The position numbers and the translations under genes are program-made. This document shows positions 26,123-34,153 of a stretch of DNA of 64,000 nt, in pieces (position 1 is the stretch's first letter; every line of letters begins with the position of its first letter). Source of the stretch: Methyloligella sp050110875 (GTDB lineage Bacteria > Pseudomonadota > Alphaproteobacteria > Rhizobiales > Methyloligellaceae); the NCBI GenBank assembly GCA_050110875.1, contig CP188828.1, positions 2,418,001-2,482,000 on the forward strand, given 5' to 3'. The notes beneath the pieces were generated by a model. That model had not been told where the DNA came from and ran no database searches. It was given only the letters and a program-made list of their open reading frames with translations.

Positions 26123-27748
26123 CTAGGCCTCATCCTTCGGCATTCGATGGTGATAAACGTCATCGAGATGATCGGCGAGGCGGACGGCGAGGGCGGTGAT
26201 CGTCAGGGTCGGGTTCGCCGTGCCGGCAGTGGTGAAGACCGAACTACCGGCCATATAAAGATTCTTCGTCGCGTGGACCCGGCAATGGGCATCCACCACT
26301 CCTTGGCGCGGATCCTCATGCATACGGGTCGTGCCGATATGGTGGTAGCCGGTATAGATGTCATGATCGTTCGGCGGGAGTCCAAGCCCTAGCTTCACGC
26401 GACCGAGCCCCGCTTCTCCCATCGCGATGCCGATCAGCTCATGGGTCCTGCGCAGGGACAGCAAGTCGGTCTCCGAGATCTTCCAGTCGAGGGCTGCGCG
26501 CTGCATTCCGAAGCGATCCTTCGCATCGTAGAGCGTCACCCGGCTGTCCGGATTCGGCGCCTGCTCGGCATCTTGCTTGAAATCGACGCGGGCGATGCCG
26601 CCGGCCGATTGCATCTTCCGCATCACATGACGCGTGATGCCGGTGGCTACGCTGCCCGGATCGTCGAGGATCGTGCAAAGGCGGGACGACAGCTGATCCG
26701 GCACCTGCCCGTCGGCCATAGCCTTGGCGATGGAGGAGAAGGCGACCCATGAATGGTCGCGGAAATCGTCGTTGAACGTCTCGTCCTCCCAGATGGGGGC
26801 GAGAAAGGCGGTATTGTTACGCAAGCGCTCGGTGCGAAGCACATCCGCAGGGAGCTTGAGGCCGATATAGACGGAAGCCTCGCCTTCGGCGTTCTTCACC
26901 TCTTGCGTGGCGTAGAAGTCCAGATTGAGCTGCGGATCGGCCGGGACGAAGCTGCCCAGGGTGCAGTTCAAATGGTCCATATAGTAGCGGCCGACGAGGC
27001 CGTTCTGATTGCCGATGCCGGCCGGGCGATCCTTGGTGAAATTCAGCAAGAGACGGGCGTTTTCGATGCCCCCGCAGGCGATCACGAAATGGTCCGCCTT
27101 CACTTTTATGGTCTTGCCGTGAAAGGTCTTGAGCTCGGCGCCTGTAATCTTGTCCGCCGCGTCTATATCGAGACCGGTGAGATTGGCGTGATAGTAGCAG
27201 CGGATCGTCTTCGACGCCTCGATGGGGGCCATATAGGCGACGGCAAAGCGGGTCGGCGGGCTGTTCTGATAAATCGCGTTGCCGACCTTGGCCGGGTCGA
27301 GCGGCAAGGGCTCGCCTTCCATCGTCCCAGCCCAATCGGCAGTCCGATAAGCGAATGGCCCAAGCTGTAGATAGGGCTGGGCCCGGGCATAGAACGGATC
27401 CAGATCGACGCGGGTGACGGGCCAGCCGCTATGGGGAATCGCTTCCCGCTTCTCAAAATCGATCGGATCGAGTGGCGCGCATAGTCCGGTCCAATGGCCG
27501 GTGGTGCCGCCGAACTGGCGCAGGCGCGAATAGGCGAGATCGGTATGCTGATCGCCGATCACCTCACCATCGTAGATTTTCTGGGAATCAGCCTGGAATT
27601 CGAGACCGCCGCCCTCCAACAAGAGACAGTCGATCTTCTTCTTCGCCAGCTCCAACGCCAGGGTTATGCCCGCGGCCCCGGCGCCGAAAATGCAGATCGG
27701 CGCGGTGAGCTCTGCATTTTCATCCAAGGTCTCGAGATCAGTCAGCAT
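26123..27748 (-). CDS. GMC-family FAD-dependent oxidoreductase
   Basis: The 541-residue protein has the FAD-binding FGAGAAGITLALELA at 21-35 followed by an acidic LLLEGGG. QFGGTTGHWTGLCAPLD binds the flavin further on, and the C-terminal GMC domain has YHHIGTTRM and GTANPTLTITALAVRLADHL. Families of this type oxidise sugars, sugar alcohols or other hydroxyl groups. There is no signal peptide on this subunit, so it would travel with the Tat-signal subunit encoded just downstream. ATG 27748 is chosen over an upstream ATG at 27778 because the FAD domain then starts at a normal distance. It is divergent from the beta-helix gene. Confidence 0.9.
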   Translation of the reverse strand: MLTDLETLDENAELTAPICIFGAGAAGITLALELAKKKIDCLLLEGGGLEFQADSQKIYDGEVIGDQHTDLAYSRLRQFGGTTGHWTGLCAPLDPIDFEKREAIPHSGWPVTRVDLDPFYARAQPYLQLGPFAYRTADWAGTMEGEPLPLDPAKVGNAIYQNSPPTRFAVAYMAPIEASKTIRCYYHANLTGLDIDAADKITGAELKTFHGKTIKVKADHFVIACGGIENARLLLNFTKDRPAGIGNQNGLVGRYYMDHLNCTLGSFVPADPQLNLDFYATQEVKNAEGEASVYIGLKLPADVLRTERLRNNTAFLAPIWEDETFNDDFRDHSWVAFSSIAKAMADGQVPDQLSSRLCTILDDPGSVATGITRHVMRKMQSAGGIARVDFKQDAEQAPNPDSRVTLYDAKDRFGMQRAALDWKISETDLLSLRRTHELIGIAMGEAGLGRVKLGLGLPPNDHDIYTGYHHIGTTRMHEDPRQGVVDAHCRVHATKNLYMAGSSVFTTAGTANPTLTITALAVRLADHLDDVYHHRMPKDEA

Positions 27749-27862
27749 GCAGTCCTCGCCACAAGCGGATCGGGGCAAGGCAAATACCGTCCGCGCGCTG
27801 GCGAGACGTTAGGGGGATCGTCTGAACGCTTGCTTAAGCCAATAGTCGAGAGTCGCGGCCTG

Positions 27863-27894
27863 ATGAGACCATTTTGCACCCGGTCCAATCGGCG
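27863..27894 (+). repeat. 32-bp direct repeat, copy A
   Basis: Bases 27863-27894 recur without a mismatch at 29672-29703, 1809 bp away and in the same orientation. Homology stops abruptly at both ends. Copy A lies in the 338-bp gap between the divergent GMC and beta-helix genes, 115 bp before the GMC start. Within the repeat GACC and GGTC form a short inverted pair 11 bases apart. Nothing else recognisable is in the gap. Confidence 0.9.
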
Positions 27895-28086
27895 GGGCCA
27901 ACTCCGTCCTGCTGTTCGATGCCGTAGCTTTCTTCCGAGCGCGTGGCGACGGTTTCGACGTCAGAAGTCGTCGATGTAGGGACGCTTCCAGCCGTGCATT
28001 ATCCCCACGTCAGTTCTGAGCCGTATCCTTGATGCTCAACTTCATCGTGTTGCGATGATTAGCGCATTCAAGCAAGCGAGATTTAT

Positions 28087-29499
28087 ATGACTATCTATTC
28101 GATGACGGCAGATGACTCGGTCATTGCAATCGAGGCGGCCGGTTCACCCGGCACAGGTTGGACAAGCGCTCCGGACCTCCAATCTGTGATCGACATTGCG
28201 CGATCTGCCGAGCTGCCTTTGTTCCTTCGCGCCGGGACTTTCGTTTCCAGTAAGATCGACATCACAACGAGCACCGGTAGCGGCAATAGCCTCTACATGT
28301 GGGCGGTTCCCGGGACCGTCACAATTCAGCTGTCACAGGACGATGACTATTTGATCGGCATCGACAGCGTCGGCCAAGTGAGGTTGAGCGGGATCACCTT
28401 CGATGGCGCCGGTCACAACCTAACCGCCTCGACCAACCCCGGCCTGATCCGGATCGAAGGCTGGGATGCCGCCGACTTCCAGATCAGCGATTGCAGGGTC
28501 TCGAACTCCACGAAGAACGGCATTTCCGTCCTCAGTGTCGGCAGCGGCACGATTGCGAACAATCGCATCGAAGTCTGCGATACCGCCATCGTTTCCTTGG
28601 ACAGCGTCACCCAGATCGAAGACAACACGATCAACTGGATGAACAACAACGGTATCATGGTGTGGACCAGCACCCTCACCGGTAACGGCACCGTCATCAA
28701 AAACAATTCCATCCAGGGCATCGAGAACGATGACGGCGGCTCAGGCCAGTACGGTAATGGCATAAACGTCTACCGTGCCGGTAATGTAAAAGTGCTATCC
28801 AATTCAATCTACAGCACTAAATTTTCGGCAATCCGCCTCAATGCTGCATCGAACGGCCAAGTCTCTAACAATTACTGTTGGAGTCTTCGCGAAACCGCAA
28901 TTTTTCTCGAGGCGCCCGGCGAAGGTGAGAACTTGTATGGCGGGATCGTTACAGACAACACCATCATTACCGCCGGAGCCGGCATCTCAGTTGCGAACTC
29001 GGGACTCTACGGCGACGGCGCAGCGCTCGGCGTCGTCGTTGCCAACAATCGCATTTCAGATATGACGCGAAACGTCCTTGAGGATGCAGGTTACACGACC
29101 AGCGGTCTTGGAATTGCCGTCGAGGGTCGATGCGACGTTTCCAGCAACCTGGTCGATGGGACAGAAGGACCGGGTATTGTCCTCGGCGTTAACGACGCTG
29201 CGCGTGATCTTAGCGCCGTTGGGAATATTGTCTTCAACGCGCCGATGTCGATCGCCTATTCGGCGAACAGCGCAGCCGGACCACTGATCGTCGTCGGCAA
29301 TCTTCTGCGCGGCTACAACGTCGTCACGAGCACGAGCGACCCGGACTATCCGGTCTCCGGCGCTATCGTGTCGGCCTCGTTTAACGGAACGTCTCTGGGT
29401 CGCGACACAAATGGATCATCGCCGAATACGGACTATGGCAATGCCACCCAGACAGCAGTTGGGAACCTGACGGTCGGGAACAACCGAGCAGACCCGTAA
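28087..29499 (+). CDS. Right-handed parallel beta-helix protein
   Basis: A 470-residue protein rich in Asn, Gly, Ser and Ile with regular coils such as ISDCRVSNSTKNGISVLS, IANNRIEVCDTAIVSL and VVANNRISDM, typical of parallel beta-helices. The opening (SAPDLQSVIDIARSAELPLFLRAGTF) resembles rhizobial Tat-translocated repeat proteins of the TIGR03808 type. However, no signal peptide is present, and an in-frame stop at 28060-28062 rules out a longer start. Base composition looks visibly lower in GC than the flanks, suggesting transfer. Perfect 32-bp repeats flank the gene. Beta-helix folds include polysaccharide lyases and epimerases; the activity is unknown. Confidence 0.8.
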   Translation: MTIYSMTADDSVIAIEAAGSPGTGWTSAPDLQSVIDIARSAELPLFLRAGTFVSSKIDITTSTGSGNSLYMWAVPGTVTIQLSQDDDYLIGIDSVGQVRLSGITFDGAGHNLTASTNPGLIRIEGWDAADFQISDCRVSNSTKNGISVLSVGSGTIANNRIEVCDTAIVSLDSVTQIEDNTINWMNNNGIMVWTSTLTGNGTVIKNNSIQGIENDDGGSGQYGNGINVYRAGNVKVLSNSIYSTKFSAIRLNAASNGQVSNNYCWSLRETAIFLEAPGEGENLYGGIVTDNTIITAGAGISVANSGLYGDGAALGVVVANNRISDMTRNVLEDAGYTTSGLGIAVEGRCDVSSNLVDGTEGPGIVLGVNDAARDLSAVGNIVFNAPMSIAYSANSAAGPLIVVGNLLRGYNVVTSTSDPDYPVSGAIVSASFNGTSLGRDTNGSSPNTDYGNATQTAVGNLTVGNNRADP

Positions 29500-29595
29500 T
29501 TGCGGCTAAGCCACCGAAGACAGGCAAACCTCGCCTGATTTCACTTGCGCCGGTACATAATCCAGCACGGCGTCAAAACGATTTCTTCGAAATCT

Positions 29596-29625
29596 CCTCC
29601 AGCGCCTTTGCAAAGGCGCTGGAGG
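29596..29625. promoter_or_regulatory. Perfect 30-bp palindrome
   Basis: Two 15-base arms meet without a spacer: CCTCCAGCGCCTTTG and its exact complement. It lies 97 bp after the beta-helix stop and 142 bp before the acyltransferase start. No T-tract follows on either strand, so it may be an operator, a cruciform site or a Rho-linked stop rather than a simple terminator. The other bases of 29500-29766 hold only repeat copy B. Confidence 0.75.
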
Positions 29626-29671
29626 GCGATGGACTCTCGGGAGAGAGCTTCACTGTCTTCACAAGCCCGCA

Positions 29672-29703
29672 ATGAGACCATTTTGCACCCGGTCCAATCG
29701 GCG
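29672..29703 (+). repeat. 32-bp direct repeat, copy B
   Basis: Identical to 27863-27894. It stands 64 bp before the acyltransferase start, so it could carry regulatory sequence for that gene, or mark the right border of a 1.8-kb insertion that brought the beta-helix gene. The bases after it (CTGTTTTTAACG) are AT-rich and could contain a -10 region. Confidence 0.9.
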
Positions 29704-29766
29704 CTGTTTTTAACGCTAACAAAAGGTTTATGTCCCGCTTTTCCCAGAAACCGGGAATCTAGATCG

Positions 29767-30852
29767 ATGCAAAGCCTCAAATCGATCCACCACCTACGCG
29801 GTATCGCCGCCATGGGCGTCCTGCTCTTCCACGCCGTGGCTTTCGTCTCCGGCTACGGCAGCCAGCAGCTCTCGCCCGAACAGGCGGTTCTCGGCAAGGC
29901 GGGCGTCGATATCTTCTTCGTCATCAGCGGCTTTATCCTGACCCTGGTCATGGGCCGGGCGGGCGGCGCGACGGAATTCATGGCGGGTAGGCTCGCGCGG
30001 GTGGGGCTGCCTTATTGGAGCGTCTTGCTGGCATTGGTGGCAGCCTCCATCGTCGTCCCCGGCGCTTTCCGAGATATTGGCTGGGACAGTTCGGATTTGG
30101 TGGCTTCGATTCTGTTCGTGCCGACAGTCGAACGCTACGGAGCGCTGTTTCCGATCCTGGAGCCGGGCTGGACCCTCTGTTTAGAGATGTTTTTCTATCT
30201 TCTCCTTGCCGCGAGCTTGAGTTTGGCGCCGGTTTTTCGGTCTCTTGCGCTCTGCACCGTGCTCTGCGGGCTCGCCGCGGCCGGCCTGATCCTGGATCTG
30301 CCACAAGGCGATGGGATCGTATGGTTCTTCACCCAATCCGTGCTGGTAGAATTCTGCTTCGGAATCGCAATTGCCCAGATCTATCTGCACGGGGCCGAGA
30401 TCGGAAAACGCTCCGCGCTGATGTTGATCGCCTTGGGCCTCGCAGGCTTTGTCTTCGGGGCGTTCTATCCGCCAGACTCCTTTACGCCTATCCGCCTCGT
30501 CTCTTTCGGCATTCCTGCGGCGCTCCTCGTGGCGGGCGCAGTCTTCCTGGAGCGAGCGGGAGGGTGGATCGAGAGCCGGACGATGACCTTTCTCGGAACC
30601 GTCTCCTATTCCCTCTACCTCACCCATGTGCTGGTGCTGGCCGTCATGGCCAAGCTGCTATCCGGGCGTTTCGAAGGAATCGGCGGCGATCTTCTGATGC
30701 TGGTCCTAGCGATGGGGGCAGCGCTTGTCGGCGCGGCGGTCTTCTACCGGCTGGCCGAGCAGCCTGCCCTTTGGGTTGCTGCCCGGCTGAAAAAGAGGCG
30801 GATGCTCAGCTCCGCGGCTCCCGGTTCGATCTCTGCCGAGCCGGCAAACTAA
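29767..30852 (+). CDS. Acyltransferase family 3 membrane protein
   Basis: A 361-residue protein with about ten transmembrane helices. The N-terminal SIHHLRGIAAMGVLLFHAV contains the Arg and His typical of acyltransferase 3 (OafA/ExoZ type) enzymes, and DIFFVISGFIL follows. These enzymes O-acylate cell-surface or exported polysaccharides from the inner membrane. The start is the ATG at 29767, which gives the canonical N-terminus; the frame is open further upstream, but that part spans the palindrome and repeat and is not coding-like. It overlaps the convergent globin stop by four bases. With the GMC oxidoreductase and beta-helix gene nearby, a role in surface glycan decoration is plausible but inferred. 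Confidence 0.88.
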   Translation: MQSLKSIHHLRGIAAMGVLLFHAVAFVSGYGSQQLSPEQAVLGKAGVDIFFVISGFILTLVMGRAGGATEFMAGRLARVGLPYWSVLLALVAASIVVPGAFRDIGWDSSDLVASILFVPTVERYGALFPILEPGWTLCLEMFFYLLLAASLSLAPVFRSLALCTVLCGLAAAGLILDLPQGDGIVWFFTQSVLVEFCFGIAIAQIYLHGAEIGKRSALMLIALGLAGFVFGAFYPPDSFTPIRLVSFGIPAALLVAGAVFLERAGGWIESRTMTFLGTVSYSLYLTHVLVLAVMAKLLSGRFEGIGGDLLMLVLAMGAALVGAAVFYRLAEQPALWVAARLKKRRMLSSAAPGSISAEPAN

Positions 30853-31304
30853 GCCGCGCTCATCACGCTGGTGATCTGGGAGAGATAAACCTTCCAGGCG
30901 CGGCGCACGCTGTAGGTGAACTCGTCCTCCAGGGATTTCTCCAAAGTCCAAATCAGGGCATCGGCCATGGTGGTGTAGTCGTCTGCCTTCAGCCCCTTCT
31001 GGCGCAGGCGCGTGCCGAGCAGGCGAAGGGCGGATTTGGCGCCTTGGCGCTGCTTCAAGGACATGACGGCGAGGCGAAGCGTCCCCATCATCTTGACCGC
31101 ATGGGGTTTGATCGGCCCTTCGAAGTGTTGGCGCATTGCCGGATCGAGATCGAACAGGCGCAGGAAGAACAGGATGCCGACCAGCTCTTCAGCCGGCTCG
31201 AGGCGGTTGAAGCTCGCCCGGACGAGCTCGCGCTCAGACGTGCTGAGGCTGAACTCGCTGAAATCGACTTCGGTAACCGTGGAGGATAGGGCTAAAGCGG
31301 ACAT
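30849..31304 (-). CDS. Globin-fold protein lacking the usual proximal histidine
   Basis: A 151-residue single-domain globin of the bacterial type. LFFLRLFDLDPAMRQHFEG and the FTYSVRRAWKVYLSQI end correspond to helices B-E and H, and ALIWTLEKSLEDEF to helix G. In heme globins the F helix reads like LxxRHxxYGV; here it reads LGTRLRQKGLKADDY, so the proximal His is replaced by Leu. Non-heme globins are known in stress-sensor modules such as RsbR. The ATG at 31304 has GGAG nine bases upstream; ATG 31319 is an alternative. Whether heme binds through another residue cannot be told. Confidence 0.82.
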   Translation of the reverse strand: MSALALSSTVTEVDFSEFSLSTSERELVRASFNRLEPAEELVGILFFLRLFDLDPAMRQHFEGPIKPHAVKMMGTLRLAVMSLKQRQGAKSALRLLGTRLRQKGLKADDYTTMADALIWTLEKSLEDEFTYSVRRAWKVYLSQITSVMSAA

Positions 31305-31511
31305 GGGCAGCGACTCCATTGAAATTTCATCCCAATATGCGCCCAGGGCGTTGACCAACCGTTAAGGTAAGCAAGCGGCTAATTATTTTTTCCGTGCGAT
31401 CTCAAATCGATGGCCGCGACCGGCCATCTTGAGAACGGCACCGCCAAACCCAACATATTGCGGGCCGGCGGACGGTGCCGGTGAGCGGTTTCTGGGAGAT
31501 TTACGGCCGTG

Positions 31512-32477
31512 ATGGGCTATTTGAGAACGGCGATCCTGCTGGCTGCGCTGACTGCGCTGTTCATGGGGGTCGGCTACCTGATCGGCGGCCAGGGCGGGAT
31601 GATCATCGCCTTTCTGGTCGCCGCAGGCATGAATCTTTTCGCCTATTGGAACTCCGACAAGATGGTGCTGCGCATGTATGGTGCGCAGCCGGTCGACGGG
31701 GCTTCCGCACCGGAGCTCTACCGCATGGTGCAGGAGCTGGCCAAGGCCGCGGAACTGCCCATGCCGAAAGTCTATGTGATGCAGAACGACCAGCCCAACG
31801 CATTCGCCACGGGCCGCAATCCGCAGAACGCCGCCGTCGCTGTGACGACCGGAATTCTCCGCACCCTCTCGCCGGAGGAGCTGGCCGGCGTGATCGCCCA
31901 TGAGCTCGCCCATATCAAGAATCACGACACGCTGGTGATGACCATCACCGCGACCATCGCCGGTGCCATCTCGATGCTGGCGAATTTCGGTCTGTTCTTC
32001 GGCGGGCGCGACAATAACGGGGCCGGGCTGATCGGCACGCTGGCGATGGTTTTCCTGGCGCCGCTCGCCGCAGGAATCGTGCAGATGGCGATCAGCCGGA
32101 CCCGCGAATACGAGGCCGACCGGATCGGCGCGGAGATTTCCCGCGCGCCGCTGATGCTGGCCTCGGCGCTGCAGAAGATCTCCGGCGCGGCCCACCGCAT
32201 TCCGAACCGGGAGGCGGAGCGAAACCCGGCATCCGCGTCCCTGTTCATCGTCAATCCACTGTCCGGCGCGCGGATGGACAATCTCTTCTCCACCCATCCC
32301 AATGTCGAGAACCGGATTGCCCGGCTGAACGAATACGCCCGCGAATGGGGACTGACCCAGGCCGGAGAAGCGGGCGTGATCGGGACCTCGTCGCAAGATA
32401 CCCACTCCGGCGAGTCCTATTCCGGTCCCTGGGGCAGCGCGCCGCGCGGCTCCGGCCGCCGGGGACCTTGGGGCTAG
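31512..32477 (+). CDS. htpX: Membrane zinc metalloprotease HtpX
   Basis: HtpX degrades misfolded inner-membrane proteins. The 321-residue protein has two N-terminal helices (about 5-45), the zinc motif HELAH in VIAHELAHIKNHDTL, two further helices after it and the downstream glutamate ligand in REYEADRIGAE. The C-terminal DNLFSTHPNVENRIARL is the family's conserved end; a Gly/Ser-rich tail follows. A GTG at 31509 next to the ATG is an equally possible start given GGGAG at 31494-31498. rsmB follows on the same strand. Confidence 0.95.
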   Translation: MGYLRTAILLAALTALFMGVGYLIGGQGGMIIAFLVAAGMNLFAYWNSDKMVLRMYGAQPVDGASAPELYRMVQELAKAAELPMPKVYVMQNDQPNAFATGRNPQNAAVAVTTGILRTLSPEELAGVIAHELAHIKNHDTLVMTITATIAGAISMLANFGLFFGGRDNNGAGLIGTLAMVFLAPLAAGIVQMAISRTREYEADRIGAEISRAPLMLASALQKISGAAHRIPNREAERNPASASLFIVNPLSGARMDNLFSTHPNVENRIARLNEYAREWGLTQAGEAGVIGTSSQDTHSGESYSGPWGSAPRGSGRRGPWG

Positions 32478-32588
32478 ATTTCCCCGAACGCGCAAGCATC
32501 CGCATTCCAGGCTTGACCCCGGGGACTCGATACAGGAGCACTTCCTCTTTTGCTGCCCATCCTCGCGGGCATAGAGAAAGTGAGTTCC

Positions 32589-33941
32589 ATGGCTTCCGAC
32601 ACGGCAACCTCCAGAGAGCGCGAGGCACAAGTGGGTCTTGCCGCCCGGCGGGCGGCAGCGGAGGTCCTGACCGCGGTGCTCGTCAAGAAGCAGCCGCTGG
32701 ACCTGACTCTCGGGAAATCGCTCTCCACGGGGCAGATGTTCAACCTGCCGCCCCGGGACCGGGCGCTGACCCGCGCCATCGTGATGGCAAGCCTGCGCCA
32801 TAAGGGGCAGCTCGATGCGGTGTTGCTGCGGTTTCTGGAAAAGGGTTTTCCGCCCAAGTCCGGCACGCTCTACGCCATTCTGCTTTCGGCGGCTGCCCAG
32901 CTCATCTTCCTGCAGACGCCGCCGCACGCCGCGATCGGGCTTGCGGTGACGCTGGCGCAATACGACCCCCAAGCCAAGCGCTTCGACAAGCTGGCCAATG
33001 CGGTGCTGCGCAAGGTCCCCCAGCAGGGCGCCGGGCTCGCCGCCGAGATGGATGCGCCGCGCGTGAACACGCCCGATTGGCTGTGGCAACGCTGGTCCGG
33101 CTTTTACGGCGAAGAGAACGCACGGGGCATTGCCGAGCTCAATATGCTGGAACCGCCTCTGGATCTGACCGTGAAGAGCGATTCGGACGCTTGGGCGGCC
33201 CGGCTCGGGGGACATGTGCTGCCCGGCGGTGGCGTGCGGCTTTTGCCGAAGGGCCGGATCGAGGCGATGGACGGCTACGCGGAGGGGGCCTGGTGGGTGC
33301 AGGATTTTGCCGCCTCCCTGCCGGCAAAGCTGTTCGGCGACGTAGCCGGCAAACGAGTGCTCGACCTCTGCGCGGCGCCGGGCGGTAAGACGGCCCAGCT
33401 CGCCGCGGCGGGCGCTTCCGTGCTTGCCCTCGATATCTCCGAAGCACGGCTGAAGGTCCTGAAGGAGAACCTGAAGCGGCTGAATCTTCCTTGCGATACC
33501 GCGCTGGGCGATGCCGCCACCTGGTATTCGGAAGAGCGTTTCGACGCGATTTTGCTGGATGCGCCGTGCTCGTCCACAGGCACGATCCGGCGGCACCCGG
33601 ATATTGCCTATCTGAAGGACGAGGCGGACCTTCCGTCGCTGATGACGCTGCAGGAGCGCTTGCTCGACAATGCCGTGCGGCTGCTGAAGCCCGGCGGCAT
33701 GCTGGTCTTCTCCACATGTTCGCTGGAGCCCGAGGAAGGGGAAGCGCAGATCGCCTCGCTCCTCACCCGCAATGAAAGGGTGAGCGTCGCCCCGATCGAC
33801 CCGGAAGAGGTTTTCGGACATTACGAATGGTTGACCGCTGCCGGGACATTGCGAACATTGCCACCGGCCTTCAAAATGGACGCGCCGGGTCTGGACGGCA
33901 TGGACGGGTTCTTCGCCGCACGGCTGGTGGCAGGCACCTAG
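32589..33941 (+). CDS. rsmB: 16S rRNA m5C methyltransferase RsmB-like (Sun family)
   Basis: The 450-residue protein has an N-terminal NusB-like RNA-binding domain (about 20-160) and a C-terminal SAM-dependent RNA methyltransferase. SAM motif I is LDLCAAPGGKTAQLA, the catalytic motif IV is DAPCSSTGTIRRHPD, and the second cysteine lies in STCSLEPEEGE. RsmB methylates C967 of 16S rRNA in E. coli; the exact target here is inferred. The start at 32589 gives the typical short N-terminus. It leads the rsmB-heparinase-purH order found in many rhizobia. Confidence 0.93.
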   Translation: MASDTATSREREAQVGLAARRAAAEVLTAVLVKKQPLDLTLGKSLSTGQMFNLPPRDRALTRAIVMASLRHKGQLDAVLLRFLEKGFPPKSGTLYAILLSAAAQLIFLQTPPHAAIGLAVTLAQYDPQAKRFDKLANAVLRKVPQQGAGLAAEMDAPRVNTPDWLWQRWSGFYGEENARGIAELNMLEPPLDLTVKSDSDAWAARLGGHVLPGGGVRLLPKGRIEAMDGYAEGAWWVQDFAASLPAKLFGDVAGKRVLDLCAAPGGKTAQLAAAGASVLALDISEARLKVLKENLKRLNLPCDTALGDAATWYSEERFDAILLDAPCSSTGTIRRHPDIAYLKDEADLPSLMTLQERLLDNAVRLLKPGGMLVFSTCSLEPEEGEAQIASLLTRNERVSVAPIDPEEVFGHYEWLTAAGTLRTLPPAFKMDAPGLDGMDGFFAARLVAGT

Positions 33942-34153
33942 TCTCCACAACTTTATCCCCTATATATCCACAAGATACGCAGTTGATTTACCTGCTGTCC
34001 TCAAACGGCTGAGGATCAATTCTTGCTGGCACCAAAAACCATTGGAAACTCGGCGAGTTTATTCTTGATCATTGTCATAGAAGGTTCGAAAATCGTAGCG
34101 CGCTTCGGGGAACCTCTAGGGGTAGCGGGTCCCGGGGCGAGTGAGGGAGTACG

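Noticed and set aside
29545..29766. N-terminal extension of the acyltransferase from an upstream start.
   Set aside because: It would translate the palindrome and the 32-bp repeat, and the family N-terminus begins at 29767.
31435..31465. Heat-shock sigma-32 promoter before htpX (CTTGAG ... CCCAACAT).
   Set aside because: The -10 part fits poorly and the spacing is not decisive.
31410..31534. Upstream ORF (31410-31484) and an imperfect 30-bp repeat of the htpX start region (31411-31440 against 31505-31534).
   Set aside because: The similarity has several mismatches and the 24-codon ORF shows no ribosome-binding site; chance in GC-rich DNA is a sufficient explanation.
33955..33980. DnaA-box-like words (ATATCCACA) suggesting an origin.
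   Set aside because: Only one near match, no cluster of boxes and no origin-linked genes nearby.
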